A stretch of DNA of 64,000 bases from Pseudomonas moraviensis (GCF_900105805.1 NZ_LT629788.1:4758501-4822500); one strand, 5' to 3'. Shown: positions 15,664 to 24,483, numbered from the stretch's first letter. Made by a program: numbers and translations. The notes: generated by a model not told the origin, from the letters alone.

Positions 15664-17139
15664 TTACTCTTTGTCCAGCTTGCCAACCAGCGACAGGGTG
15701 AAATCGGCACCCATGTACTTGAAGTGCGGACGCACGTTCAAGCTCACGCGGTACCAGCCCGGCTCGCCTTCAACGTCGCTGACGATCACTTGCGCAGCGC
15801 GCAGCGGACGACGGCCACGCACTTCGGCGCTCGGGTTTTCCTGGTCGGCAACGTACTGACGGATCCACTTGTTCAGTTCCAGCTCGAGGTCGGTACGCTC
15901 TTTCCACGAACCGAGTTGCTCGCGCTGCAGCACTTTCAAGTAGTGAGCCAGGCGGTTGACGATCATCATGTACGGCAGTTGGGTGCCGAGCTTGTAGTTC
16001 AGCTCTGCCGCCTTGCCTTCTGCGCTGATGCCGAAGAACTTCGGCTTCTGCACCGAGCTTGCGGAGAAGAACGCCGCGTTGTCGGAGCCTTTGCGCATGG
16101 TCAGGGAGATGAAGCCTTCCTCGGCCAGTTCGTATTCACGACGGTCGGAAACCAGTACTTCGGTAGGAATCTTGGTTTCGATTTCACCCATGCTTTCGAA
16201 GTGGTGCAGAGGCAGATCCTCAACCGCGCCACCGCTCTGCGGGCCGATGATGTTCGGGCACCAGCGGAATTTGGCGAAGCTGTCGGTCAGCTTGGTACCG
16301 AACGCGTAGGCCGTGTTGCCCCACAGGTAGTGCTCGTGGCTGTTGGCAACGGTTTCCTTGTACACGAACGATTTGACCGGGTTTTCTTCCGGATCGTACG
16401 GGTTACGCAGCAGGAAACGCGGCACGGTCAGGCCAACGTAACGGGAGTCTTCCGAGGTACGGAAGCTCTGCCATTTGGCGAATTGCGGGCCTTCGAAGTG
16501 GTCTTTCAGATCTTTCAGATCCGGCAGGCCGGTGAAGCTTTCCAGGCCGAAGAATTTCGGGCCGGCGGCAGCGATGAACGGCGCGTGGGACATGCACGAA
16601 ACGCTGGCCACGTACTGCATCAGCTTGACGTCTGGCGAGCTTGGCGACATGTAGTAGTTGGCGATGATCGCGCCCACCGGCTGACCACCGAACTGGCCGT
16701 ATTCAGCGGTGTAGATGTGCTTGTACAGGCCCGACTGCATGACTTCCGGCGAATCTTCGAAATCGTCCAGCAGGTCTTCTTTCGAGACGTTGAGGATTTC
16801 GATTTTGATGTTTTCGCGGAAGTTGGTGCGGTCGACCAGCAACTGCAGGCCACGCCACGACGATTCCAGTGCCTGGAAATCCGGGTGGTGCAGGATCTCG
16901 TCCATCTGACGGCTGAGCTTGGCATCGATCTCGGCGATCATGCGGTCAACCATGGCCTTCTTGACCGGCTCACCGTTGTTCTGCGGCTTGAGCAGCTCTT
17001 CGATGAACGCCGACACGCCGCGTTTGGCGATGTCGTAGGCTTCGTCGTCCGGAGTCAGACGGGTTTCGGCGATGATGCTGTCGAGAATGCTGTATTCGCC
17101 GCTGGCGGCGCTCTTCTCTTGTGCTGCGCTAGTGCTCAT
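15664..17139 (-). CDS. tssC: TssC (VipB-like) large sheath subunit
   Basis: 491 residues, the expected length. TssC makes up most of the contractile sheath around the Hcp tube. Hallmarks are FQALESSWRGLQLLVDRT, LKDHFEGPQFAKW, the conserved FLLRNPYDP, AYAFGTKLTDSFAKFRWCP, and a C-terminal region beginning DLELELNKWIRQYV. It follows tssB by 28 bp. The gene is among the best conserved of the cluster and shows no irregularity. Confidence 0.99.
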   Translation of the reverse strand: MSTSAAQEKSAASGEYSILDSIIAETRLTPDDEAYDIAKRGVSAFIEELLKPQNNGEPVKKAMVDRMIAEIDAKLSRQMDEILHHPDFQALESSWRGLQLLVDRTNFRENIKIEILNVSKEDLLDDFEDSPEVMQSGLYKHIYTAEYGQFGGQPVGAIIANYYMSPSSPDVKLMQYVASVSCMSHAPFIAAAGPKFFGLESFTGLPDLKDLKDHFEGPQFAKWQSFRTSEDSRYVGLTVPRFLLRNPYDPEENPVKSFVYKETVANSHEHYLWGNTAYAFGTKLTDSFAKFRWCPNIIGPQSGGAVEDLPLHHFESMGEIETKIPTEVLVSDRREYELAEEGFISLTMRKGSDNAAFFSASSVQKPKFFGISAEGKAAELNYKLGTQLPYMMIVNRLAHYLKVLQREQLGSWKERTDLELELNKWIRQYVADQENPSAEVRGRRPLRAAQVIVSDVEGEPGWYRVSLNVRPHFKYMGADFTLSLVGKLDKE

Positions 17140-17167
17140 TGTGTTGGCTTCCTTGGCTACTGGAGTC

Positions 17168-17671
17168 TCAGGCGTCCGGGGCTGCGGCGTTCAGGCCCAG
17201 CTCACCGAGTACGCGACCGCGGGATTCGTCGTCGGCGAGCACGCCTTCGATCGCTTTACGGAACGCAGGTGCGTTACCCAGCGGGCCTTTGAGGGCCACC
17301 AGCGCATCGCGCAGTTCCATCAGTTTTTTCAGCTCAGGCACTTGCTCGACCAGGCTGGCCGGGTTGAAGTCCTTCATCGAATTGACGCGCAGTTGCACGC
17401 CCAGCTCTTCAGTGCTGCCTTCTTCCTGCAGACGGTTCGGCACGTTCATCGTCAGGCTGAGCTCTTGCTTGGCCAGCACTTCGTCGAAGGTCATCTTGTC
17501 GATGCTGATCGGCTTGCGATCTTCGATCTTGCGCTCGTCCTTGCGGTGGGTGTAGTCACCGATTGCCAGCAGTTTCAGCGGCAGTTCAATCTCTTCCTGA
17601 GCACCGCCGGTGGCGGGTTTGAAGGTGACGTTGATGCGTTCCTTGGGGGCTACCGAGCCTTCTTTGGCCAT
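17168..17671 (-). CDS. tssB: TssB (VipA-like) small sheath subunit
   Basis: 167 residues from the ATG at 17671, which has AAGGAGAAAAGCC upstream; the frame stays open a further 22 codons but those lack a comparable RBS. The sequence MAKEGSVAPKERINVTFKP, then LPLKLLAIGDYTHR and a C-terminal FRKAIEGVL helix, is typical of TssB/VipA. It forms heterodimers with TssC in the sheath. It overlaps nothing and is 32 bp from tssA. Confidence 0.98.
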   Translation of the reverse strand: MAKEGSVAPKERINVTFKPATGGAQEEIELPLKLLAIGDYTHRKDERKIEDRKPISIDKMTFDEVLAKQELSLTMNVPNRLQEEGSTEELGVQLRVNSMKDFNPASLVEQVPELKKLMELRDALVALKGPLGNAPAFRKAIEGVLADDESRGRVLGELGLNAAAPDA

Positions 17672-17703
17672 GGCTTTTCTCCTTGCGGTTGTGGCCCTGG
17701 GGC

Positions 17704-19266
17704 CTATTCGAGTACCACTTCGAGGTCGAGGTGGCACAGCCTGCGATAAATCTCTTCCTTGCGTTCACGTACGGCATGGTTCTGCGGCAACAACTCGCAG
17801 CAACTGTGCAGCAGGTGCAGCACTTGCAATGCAAGCTCCGGCTCCCAGGCGTGCAGGCCTGAGTCCAGTAATGTCTGATCGAGGGTTTCGAGCTGGTTCT
17901 TGGCCAGTTCGTATTTCTTGGCCAGGAAGCACAGCCGCGCGAGGGCGAACTGCCAGAAAAAGCGTTCGCGCCCGCCGAAGGCTGATTGCAGACCCTGCTT
18001 GAGAATCTGCACGGCGGGTTTCAAACCTTCCTTGCGCAGGATCGGCTGGACGTCCTCGAGGGCTTTTTCCCAGGCCGGCTGGGTTTCGACGTTTTCGCTT
18101 TCGACCTTGCGCGGTGCGCTGGCGCTTTGCAGGTGCGGCATGACGTTGGCGGCGATCCATGCCCGGGTGGACGGATCGGCGAACGGCACGCCGTCATGGA
18201 AGCGCAGCTCGATGATGCCCGGCAGGCGCTGAATCAAAAGCGCGAAGTGGATTTCCACTTCGCGCATGGCCAGCTCGGCGTTGAGGTTCTGCAGACATTC
18301 CCAGACCATCCTCTGGCCATCGAACCAGAACGGCGCCTTCGCCAGGCTCGCCTCCAGTTCCACCAGCAGGTCGGCGTATTTGCCCTGATCGAAACGGTCC
18401 TGATAGAGCTTGAGTTTTTCCAGCGGCAGGCCGCGCAGTACGGTGATCTGCTCGGCGTTGCGCTCGGGCACCGCATCAATGGTCATCCACAGCAGCGTAC
18501 GGTTCAGGCGCAGGGCGCGCAGGTCGGTGGCCTTCTGCTTGAGCCACCAGGCGCACAACGGACGGGCGCTTTCCTGCTGCGCGCGCAGGGCTTTGTGCGC
18601 ATCGCGTTCGTTGTCGATCGGCGCACCGGGGGCGAGCAATTGACTCGCGGCCTGCTTGACCTGCGCCACCGCCGCACCCACCACGCCGGGGGCCGGCTGG
18701 TTGTCGGCTGCGCGCTGGATCATGGTTTTCAGGCGACGGGAGATCGGCAGCAGCAGCGGCGCGTCATCGCCCAGATGTTCGGTGCAGGCAGCCTCGAGGC
18801 CGGCCAGGTGCTCAGAGAGCTGCCGGAACATCGGCAGCTGCTCTTTGATCGCAATGTTTTCGGTGATGACCTGCTCGAGACGCGGCACCAGCCAGCCAAT
18901 TGCGGCGGCACGGGTGCGGGGTTTGAGCGGGTGGACGTCGGCCCAGTGGTTTTCCGACAGATGGTGCAGCAGACCGAGGCCGGCGAGCAGCCCCGGAAAG
19001 GATTCGCGCTGATACAGCGACCACGTCAACCAGGCGCCGACACGCAGATCCTTGGATTGGGTACGCAGCAGATTTTCGCTGTTTTCGCGGATTTTCAGCC
19101 AGTCGATCTGCCCGCTTTCGTGCATCGACGAAGCTTTGGCCAGCTCACTTTCCAGCGCCTCGAATTCGCTCGAGAAACGAACGTCTTCGCCCGCGAAATT
19201 CTCTTTGGAAACAGAGACTTTTGCGAGTTCGAGGTAATGGGCGGAAAGTTTGCTTGAGTAGGACAT
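17704..19266 (-). CDS. tssA: TssA (ImpA-type) T6SS assembly protein, first gene of the cluster
   Basis: 520 residues. An ImpA N-terminal domain (about residues 8-125: FSSEFEALESELAKA, IRENSENLLRTQSKDLRVGAW, HHLSENHWADVHPLKPRTRAAAIGWL) is followed by a long helical middle part and a C-terminal domain. TssA coordinates baseplate and sheath assembly. The N-terminal motif WLTWSLYQRESFPGLLAGL is well conserved. Being the most upstream gene, its promoter should lie in the 675-bp gap to its right. Confidence 0.96.
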   Translation of the reverse strand: MSYSSKLSAHYLELAKVSVSKENFAGEDVRFSSEFEALESELAKASSMHESGQIDWLKIRENSENLLRTQSKDLRVGAWLTWSLYQRESFPGLLAGLGLLHHLSENHWADVHPLKPRTRAAAIGWLVPRLEQVITENIAIKEQLPMFRQLSEHLAGLEAACTEHLGDDAPLLLPISRRLKTMIQRAADNQPAPGVVGAAVAQVKQAASQLLAPGAPIDNERDAHKALRAQQESARPLCAWWLKQKATDLRALRLNRTLLWMTIDAVPERNAEQITVLRGLPLEKLKLYQDRFDQGKYADLLVELEASLAKAPFWFDGQRMVWECLQNLNAELAMREVEIHFALLIQRLPGIIELRFHDGVPFADPSTRAWIAANVMPHLQSASAPRKVESENVETQPAWEKALEDVQPILRKEGLKPAVQILKQGLQSAFGGRERFFWQFALARLCFLAKKYELAKNQLETLDQTLLDSGLHAWEPELALQVLHLLHSCCELLPQNHAVRERKEEIYRRLCHLDLEVVLE

Positions 19267-19942
19267 CCATGGCCTTTAGTAAGGATTACAGTCAGACGCG
19301 CGAATGGAGTTCAGCAACGCGGGACAGTATCGAAGAGCAGTGAAGCGACTCATCCAATTGAGATGTGCTCTTTCAAGTGGGCGCATCGTAATCACTATGA
19401 TGGCCACTAGCAAGCATCTGATTAAACAACAAGACGAAGTGTTCAGTGGGCTCTGTAGGAGATCGCCCTATATGTCACAGGGGTTTCCCTGAGGCCGCTT
19501 ATTAATCAGCGCATTTTCCCTGCTCCCGCCAAACCATTGACCCAGAGCCTCCCGCGGTAGCCGGGCGAGTTTACCGGACGCTCGCATCCTCGAGCGGCGT
19601 GCAGCATGCCAAATTCAAAAAAAAATAGAAGTAGGACACTTCCGAATGACTAACGGCATATTTCAACCAATCGTTCGCGACAACGAGCAGTTCAAAAAGT
19701 GCCATCACAATGATGGCATCTTGCTTATTGAAACTTCATTCTGCAACAAATACGCCCTCGCATTGCAACGTCGATAGTTATCGGTGCGGCTTTTTTATAA
19801 GCTATCGCACTTAATGGCGGGAAATACTCTGATAAAAGACAGGGATAATTCTTACAAAGATTCATATCTTGCAGGGGATTGGCTCCGGAGCCGGGCACAA
19901 GCAAATCCCCCCTCATTAAACGCAGGTCAGGAGCTTTAACTC
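19267..19942. other. Intergenic region, divergent promoter area of the T6SS cluster, partly A+T-rich
   Basis: This stretch of 676 bp separates tssA (minus) from a small exported-protein gene (plus). The part nearer tssA is of mixed composition, and 19610-19870 is A+T-rich. No convincing protein frame with an RBS was found. I searched for a sigma54 -24/-12 pair reading toward tssA and saw none with correct GG/GC spacing; the nearest TGGCAC (minus strand, around 19701-19706) lacks a correctly spaced GC. Confidence 0.6.
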
Positions 19943-20299
19943 ATGGAATTGAAACCTCTGTTTTTCGCAGCGCTCATGTGGCTGCCCATCACCCAGGCGT
20001 CAGCGCAAACCCCACCATTGGACGGCCATTATTATCTGACCGGCGCAGTGGAAATGGGCGCTGAGTTGCTATTGCGCAAGGACGGGACGTTTGACGCGGG
20101 TATGGCGTATGGCAGTGCCGATGGTTTTGCCAAAGGCACCTGGAAAGTAGAGAACCAGACAGTGCGGCTGAAAAGCCAGACCAAACCCGCTTCCGACAGT
20201 GATCTGGGCGGGCTGTTCCAGGACCTGCAATTGGCAATCGAACCAAACTGTCTGGCCGTGGATTTCGGCAACGGCAAGGCTTGCTTCCGCCGCCAGTAA
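19943..20299 (+). CDS. Small exported protein of unknown function
   Basis: 118 residues. The N terminus MELKPLFFAALMWLPITQASA is a clear Sec signal ending in an ASA cleavage site, leaving a mature protein of about 97 residues. The mature part (LDGHYYLTGAVEMGAELLLR, DGTFDAGMAYGSADGFAKGTW, then two cysteines near the C terminus at CLAVDFGNGKAC) is lipocalin- or META-like in pattern: a small beta-rich fold with a possible disulfide. The family was not recognised. It is followed by a strong bidirectional terminator shared with the HU gene. Confidence 0.8.
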   Translation: MELKPLFFAALMWLPITQASAQTPPLDGHYYLTGAVEMGAELLLRKDGTFDAGMAYGSADGFAKGTWKVENQTVRLKSQTKPASDSDLGGLFQDLQLAIEPNCLAVDFGNGKACFRRQ

Positions 20300-20315
20300 G
20301 TCATCAGGCAACCAC

Positions 20316-20358
20316 AAAAAATGGGCAACCGACCGCGATCGGTGTGCCCATTTTTTTG
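20316..20358. terminator. Bidirectional rho-independent terminator
   Basis: The stem AAAAATGGGCA / TGCCCATTTTT flanks an inner CCGA/TCGG stem around CCGCGA, with a run of As on one side and seven Ts on the other. It lies between the convergent small exported-protein gene and the HU gene and can end both transcripts. Confidence 0.85.
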
Positions 20359-20393
20359 CGGTTCTCCCCGTTATTCAGGGAAGTACGCCGCCA

Positions 20394-20669
20394 TCAAGGA
20401 TTGACGCTGTCTTTCAACGATTTGCCTGGCTTGAACGCAACGGTGTTGCTGGCCTTGATCTTGACCGGTTCGCCGGTTTGCGGATTTTTGCCGGTGCGGG
20501 CGCCGCGGTGGCGTTGCAGGAAGGTGCCGAAGCCGACCAGCGTCACGCTGTCCTTGCGGTGCAGGGCGCCGGTGATTTCTTCGAGGACGGCGTTGAGGAC
20601 GCGGTTGGCCTGTTCTTTGGTCAGGTCTGCCTTTTCGGCGATTGCAGCGGCGAGTTCTGGTTTACGCAT
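20394..20669 (-). CDS. HU-family histone-like DNA-binding protein
   Basis: 91 residues. The sequence MRKPELAAAIAEKADLTKEQ, then the beta-arm region LVGFGTFLQRHRGARTGKNPQTGEPVKI and the C-terminal ASNTVAFKPGKSLKD, match HU/IHF proteins. The arm carries the conserved RxGRNPxTG-like loop as ARTGKNPQTGE. HU bends and compacts DNA. Its position beside rubredoxin reductase matches the HU-form protein gene next to rubB in other pseudomonads, rather than hupB near lon. Confidence 0.95.
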   Translation of the reverse strand: MRKPELAAAIAEKADLTKEQANRVLNAVLEEITGALHRKDSVTLVGFGTFLQRHRGARTGKNPQTGEPVKIKASNTVAFKPGKSLKDSVNP

Positions 20670-20859
20670 TAGTGAAGCCCCTTTGACGGTTTTTTGTTGT
20701 TATGTCCGTGCTGTTCTCGTTGGAACAGCGCCCAAGGCGCCGCAGGCTCTACTCTGCGGCAGACGGGAGTGAGAATGGCACGCCGCCAACGGCGGCGCCA
20801 GTCTCCCCAAGAGCTTTGTCGGGGCAAAAGAGCGGTGATTGCGACAGAACGACCGGCAT

Positions 20860-22008
20860 TTACGCCAGCAGCGGCGGCAGCTGTTTGTTCAAGGCCAGTT
20901 TTTCCATGACGGCCGCCCCAGTCAGGGCGTATCCGAGCAACCGACCGTCGGCACTGTGGCATAGCGCTTTGATGTCGGCGCCCTGCCCTTCGACGCTCCA
21001 TACACCTTCGCTGCCCCGTGGCGGCGGCGACACCACCAGCGGGCATACCGGGGTTTTCACGGTGATCGGCATCGGCCCGTAACTGACCGCGGTCGGGTTT
21101 CCGGCGAGGGTTTGCGCCAGCGCCCGAGCGCAACTCATCAGCGGCATCACGTAGAGCAGATTGAGCCCATCGACTTCGGCGCAGTCGCCCAAGGCGAAGA
21201 TGTTGGCGTGGGAAGTCTTCAGGTAACGATCGACCATCACACCGCGATTGATCTGCACGCCGGCAGCCGCCGCCAGATCGATGCGTGGGCGCAGGCCGAT
21301 CGCCGAGACGACCACATCGCACGGGATGATCTGGCCGTCGGACAGGTGTGCTTCCAGGCCATCGGTGACTTTCTCCAGCCGGGTCAGCACCGGGCCGAGA
21401 TGAAACTTCGCTCCGATACTTTCCAGCCCGGCCTGTACGGCGGCCGCAGCGGCGGGATGCAAGAGCATCGGCATGACCTGCTCGCACGGCGCGACCAATT
21501 GCACTTCGTAGCCGCCAAGGATCAGGTCATTGGCAAATTCGCAGCCAATCAGCCCGGCCCCCAGCAACAACACCCGACGCTTGCCCGCCGCGGCGGCACG
21601 AAAGCGCGCGTAGTCTTCGAGATCGTTGATCGGAAACACCAGATCGCTGCCGTCGCCTTCGATCGGTACGCGCACGGTTTCCGCGCCCCAGGCAAGGATC
21701 AGGTCGCGATAGGGTACGGCTTCTTCACGGATCCACAAGCGTTTATGGCCGGCGTCGATGCCGCTGATGCGCGTGTGGGTGCGCACTTCGGCCTTCAACT
21801 GCTCGGCCATGGCGCCGGGTTCGGCCATGCTCAGGCCGTCGGCGTCCTTGTTCTTGCCGAAACCGGTAGAGAGCATCGGCTTGGAGTAAGAGCGGCCGTC
21901 ATCGGCGGTGATCAGCAACAGCGGGGTTTCGCTGTCGAGCTTGCGAAACTCCCGGGCCAGGTTATAGCCCGCAAGCCCGGTGCCGATGATGACGACTGGT
22001 GCGCTCAT
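20860..22008 (-). CDS. rubB: Rubredoxin-NAD(+) reductase
   Basis: 382 residues. This FAD-dependent pyridine-nucleotide reductase passes electrons from NADH to rubredoxin. It has the N-terminal FAD motif VVIIGTGLAGYNLARE, the NAD-binding motif VLLLGAGLIGCEFANDL near residues 146-162, and the second FAD motif ANIFALGDCAEVDG near residue 275. YSKPMLSTGF is typical of the rubredoxin reductase group. It follows the rubredoxin gene by 20 bp, giving a rubA-rubB operon. Such pairs serve alkane hydroxylation or oxidative stress defence; no hydroxylase gene is in the window. Confidence 0.95.
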   Translation of the reverse strand: MSAPVVIIGTGLAGYNLAREFRKLDSETPLLLITADDGRSYSKPMLSTGFGKNKDADGLSMAEPGAMAEQLKAEVRTHTRISGIDAGHKRLWIREEAVPYRDLILAWGAETVRVPIEGDGSDLVFPINDLEDYARFRAAAAGKRRVLLLGAGLIGCEFANDLILGGYEVQLVAPCEQVMPMLLHPAAAAAVQAGLESIGAKFHLGPVLTRLEKVTDGLEAHLSDGQIIPCDVVVSAIGLRPRIDLAAAAGVQINRGVMVDRYLKTSHANIFALGDCAEVDGLNLLYVMPLMSCARALAQTLAGNPTAVSYGPMPITVKTPVCPLVVSPPPRGSEGVWSVEGQGADIKALCHSADGRLLGYALTGAAVMEKLALNKQLPPLLA

Positions 22009-22028
22009 GCCTTACTCCTTGTGTGTTT

Positions 22029-22196
22029 TCAGTTGATTTCGATCATTTCGAAGTCCATTTTGCCGACGCCGCAGTCGGGGCACAGCCAGTCTGCCGGTAC
22101 GTCTTCCCAGCGGGTGCCCGCCGCGATGCCGTCATCCGGCCAGCCATCGGCTTCGTTATAGATCAGGCCACAGACGATACATTGCCACTTCTTCAT
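22029..22196 (-). CDS. rubA: Rubredoxin
   Basis: 55 residues, starting MKKWQCIVCGLIYNEADGWP and ending CPDCGVGKMDFEMIEIN. The two CxxC knuckles (CIVCG and CPDCG) bind a single iron. The loop DDGIAAGTRWEDVPADWLCP is the conserved rubredoxin core. It is a cytoplasmic one-electron carrier reduced by the downstream reductase. Only one rubredoxin gene is present here, whereas some pseudomonads carry two in tandem at this place. Confidence 0.97.
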   Translation of the reverse strand: MKKWQCIVCGLIYNEADGWPDDGIAAGTRWEDVPADWLCPDCGVGKMDFEMIEIN

Positions 22197-22397
22197 TCAG
22201 GTACTTCCTCAGGGTTCAGGCGTAGTGCCGGCGCGGACGGTCGATGGGTGCTGCGCTGCCACCCGGCTCAGGGCGTTTTGTACTGAGGGTGCCGGGCAGA
22301 TGCAAGCCTGTTCGGCGCAACGGCGGCCGGCGCCACTCGATCTTGTCGCCCGCCATGGTAAGCTCGGCGCCTCATTTGCGGCCAATAATGACTCATT

Positions 22398-22958
22398 GTG
22401 CAACATTCAAATGCCTGCCCCGCCCCGCTCTGGCTGAGCCAGAACCGCCTGACGCCCCGCCCCGATCCGCTGACCCTCGACTGGCTGTTCGACGAAGGTT
22501 CGCTGACCCGCCGTCTGACCCGTTTGTCCGAGGATGGCTTCAGCGTGTCGCCGTTGTTCGAAGGCTGGGACACCCTGCGCGCTGACGAATGCACAGCGCT
22601 GGATCTGGCCGAGGGCAGCGAAGGCTGGGTGCGTGAGGTGTATCTGCGCGGTCATGGCGAAGCCTGGGTGTTTGCCCGCAGCGTCGCCGCGCGCGCGGCC
22701 CTGCAAGGCGATGGGCTGCACATGGATGAACTGGGCAGCCGCTCGTTGGGCGAATTGCTGTTTTGCGATCAGGCGTTCCAGCGTCGCGCGATTGAAGTCT
22801 GCCACTACCCTGAACAATGGCTGCCGTCAGCGGTGAGAGCCCCTGAGCTGTGGGGCCGGCGTTCGCGTTTCGATCGTGGCGCGCTGAGCGTGCTGGTCGC
22901 GGAAATCTTCCTGCCGAGCCTGTGGGACGCCGCCCGCGCCCACCCGGAGAACTGCTGA
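22398..22958 (+). CDS. ubiC: Chorismate--pyruvate lyase
   Basis: 186 residues beginning at a GTG codon (GTG CAA CAT TCA). UbiC makes 4-hydroxybenzoate from chorismate, the first dedicated step of ubiquinone synthesis. The features are WLFDEGSLTRRL (substrate-pocket region), VREVYLRG, WVFARSVAA, and RRSRFDRGALSVLVAEIFLP at the C terminus, all conserved in UbiC. Its stop codon overlaps the ubiA start by one base, so the two are co-translated. Confidence 0.96.
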   Translation: MQHSNACPAPLWLSQNRLTPRPDPLTLDWLFDEGSLTRRLTRLSEDGFSVSPLFEGWDTLRADECTALDLAEGSEGWVREVYLRGHGEAWVFARSVAARAALQGDGLHMDELGSRSLGELLFCDQAFQRRAIEVCHYPEQWLPSAVRAPELWGRRSRFDRGALSVLVAEIFLPSLWDAARAHPENC

Positions 22959-23848
22959 TGTATCAGAGCCTGCTCAAGTCCCTCAACCGTCTGAACCCGC
23001 GCGCCTGGGATTTCGTTCAGTTGACGCGCATGGACAAGCCGATCGGTATTTACCTGCTGCTGTGGCCGACGCTGTGGGCACTGTGGATCGCCGGCAAGGG
23101 TTCGCCGTCGCTGGCCAATATCGTCATCTTCGTCCTCGGCGTAGTGCTGACCCGCGCCGGCGGCTGCGTGATCAATGACTGGGCCGACCGCAAGGTCGAC
23201 GGCCACGTCAAACGCACCGCACAACGGCCGCTGGCCAGCGGCCGGATCAGTTCAAAAGAAGCGCTGGTGTTCTTCGCCGTGCTGATGGGCATCAGTTTTC
23301 TGCTGGTGCTGTGCACCAACGCGCCGACCATCTGGCTGTCGCTCGGCGGTCTGGCGCTGGCGTTCACTTATCCGTTCATGAAGCGCTACACCTACTACCC
23401 GCAAGTGGTGCTGGGCGCGGCGTTTTCCTGGGGCATGCCCATGGCCTTCACCGCCGAGACCGGCGAGTTGCCAGCGGCGGCGTGGCTGCTGTGGATCGCC
23501 AATCTGCTGTGGACGGTGGGTTACGACACTTATTACGCGATGACCGATCGCGATGACGACCTGAAGATCGGCGTGAAATCTACGGCGATTCTGTTTGGCG
23601 AGGCCGATCGAGTGATCATCCTCAGCTTGCAGGCGCTGTCGCTGGGCTGCCTGGTCCTGGCCGGGTCGAAGTTTGAGCTGGGCGTCTGGTTCCACCTTGG
23701 CTTGCTGGTGGCGGCCGGGTGTTACGGGTGGGAATTCTGGTACACGCGCAGCAAGGACCGCATGCGTTGCTTCAAGGCGTTTTTGCACAATCACTGGGCC
23801 GGGTTGGCGATCTTTGTCGGGATCGTGCTGGATTACGCACTGCGCTAA
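22958..23848 (+). CDS. ubiA: 4-hydroxybenzoate octaprenyl/nonaprenyltransferase
   Basis: 296 residues from the ATG at 22958. UbiA is an integral membrane prenyltransferase attaching the polyprenyl chain to 4-hydroxybenzoate. It has about eight or nine transmembrane helices and two aspartate-rich motifs: NDWADRKVDGHVKRTA (near residues 70-85) and YAMTDRDDD (near 194-202), which bind magnesium-pyrophosphate. The overlap with ubiC indicates a two-gene operon. A 37-bp-arm palindrome lies just after the stop. Confidence 0.97.
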   Translation: MYQSLLKSLNRLNPRAWDFVQLTRMDKPIGIYLLLWPTLWALWIAGKGSPSLANIVIFVLGVVLTRAGGCVINDWADRKVDGHVKRTAQRPLASGRISSKEALVFFAVLMGISFLLVLCTNAPTIWLSLGGLALAFTYPFMKRYTYYPQVVLGAAFSWGMPMAFTAETGELPAAAWLLWIANLLWTVGYDTYYAMTDRDDDLKIGVKSTAILFGEADRVIILSLQALSLGCLVLAGSKFELGVWFHLGLLVAAGCYGWEFWYTRSKDRMRCFKAFLHNHWAGLAIFVGIVLDYALR

Positions 23849-23859
23849 ATACAACCCCT

Positions 23860-23947
23860 GTAGGAGTGAGCCTGCTCGCGATAGCGGTGTGTCAGTTGAC
23901 GAAAGCATCGACTGACACACCGCTATCGCGAGCAGGCTCACTCCTAC
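23860..23947. repeat. REPIN, type A, with 37-nt perfect arms
   Basis: The arms starting GTAGGAGTGAGCCTGCTCGC are perfectly inverted over 37 nt around a 14-nt loop. It lies between convergent ubiA and the COG4315-type gene and may also act as a terminator hairpin. Other type A copies are at 32161, 43633, 46374, 48254 and 51286. Confidence 0.92.
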
Positions 23948-23960
23948 AAGGGGACCGTGG

Positions 23961-24344
23961 TTATTTGGCTTTGGCGACTTTCCAAGCGCCGTCCATTTTG
24001 CCGTCGCCGGTCATGTCACCGGCCTTCTTGTCCATCACGAAGGTGTACAGCGGCATGCCTTGGTAGGCCCACTGCATCGTGCCGTCGTCACGCTTGATCA
24101 CCGTCCAGTCGCCCATGGATTTATCGCCGGCCTCAGCCTTCAGCGGCGGCCAATTCGCCGCGCATTTGTCGTTGCAGGCAGATTTGCCAGCGGAATCCTT
24201 GGCAAAGGTGTACAGGGTCATGCCCTTGTGATCGGTGTACATGCCGTCCTTCTCCATCACCGGATCGGCAGCCATGGCCAGTCCCGGCAGAGTCAGGGCG
24301 GCGGCCATCAGCAGGGCTTTGAAAGAAGCAGTCATCTGAGTCAT
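23961..24344 (-). CDS. Small exported protein of COG4315 type (PF03640 repeats)
   Basis: 127 residues. The signal peptide is MTQMTASFKALLMAAALTLP then GLAMAA. The mature protein has two related repeats, GMTLYTFAKDSAGKSACNDK and GMPLYTFVMDKKAGDMTGDG, plus CAANWPPL, matching the PF03640 'secreted repeat' family of unknown function. The start has GAAGG seven bases upstream. A Pho-box-like repeat on the same strand at 24466-24483 lies about 120 bp upstream, so the gene may belong to the phosphate regulon; that is inference. Confidence 0.9.
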   Translation of the reverse strand: MTQMTASFKALLMAAALTLPGLAMAADPVMEKDGMYTDHKGMTLYTFAKDSAGKSACNDKCAANWPPLKAEAGDKSMGDWTVIKRDDGTMQWAYQGMPLYTFVMDKKAGDMTGDGKMDGAWKVAKAK

Positions 24345-24424
24345 GGAAACCTTCTTTTGTGGTTGTCAGGATTCGGACTTAGAGCTTAGTCGAGGATGCG
24401 GTCAAATGTTGCCGGCCTGAAATA

Positions 24425-24458
24425 CTGTCACACGACTGCAATAATTCCGTTATCTAAT
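24425..24458 (+). promoter_or_regulatory. Pho box and -10 element upstream of phoB
   Basis: The direct repeat CTGTCACACGACTGCAAT (24425-24442) fits two 7-mers of the CTGTCAT type with a 4-nt spacer. Ten bases later comes TCTAAT (24453-24458), a -10-like hexamer. The predicted transcript start is near 24465, about 31 nt before the phoB ATG. This implies positive autoregulation by phosphorylated PhoB. Confidence 0.75.
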
Positions 24459-24465
24459 GCGGCGC

Positions 24466-24483
24466 AAGACAGTTAAATGACAA
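24466..24483 (-). promoter_or_regulatory. Second Pho box, facing the COG4315-type gene
   Basis: Read on the minus strand this is TTGTCATTTAACTGTCTT, two 7-mers with a 4-nt spacer. Nine bases downstream on that strand is TAGATA, a possible -10 element. Orientation points to the divergent exported-protein gene at 24344. The two boxes lie 23 bp apart. Confidence 0.6.

Noticed and set aside
19700..19720. TGGCAC on the minus strand as a sigma54 -24 element upstream of tssA
   Set aside because: The GC of the -12 element is not at the required distance; about 430 bp from tssA.
20669..21487. 272-residue minus-strand frame next to the HU gene
   Set aside because: Mostly overlaps the rubredoxin reductase gene in another frame, Arg/Gly-rich and without family features.
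23860..23947. CRISPR repeat or transposon end
   Set aside because: Single palindromic elements scattered between genes with no spacer array or transposase; they fit REPINs.
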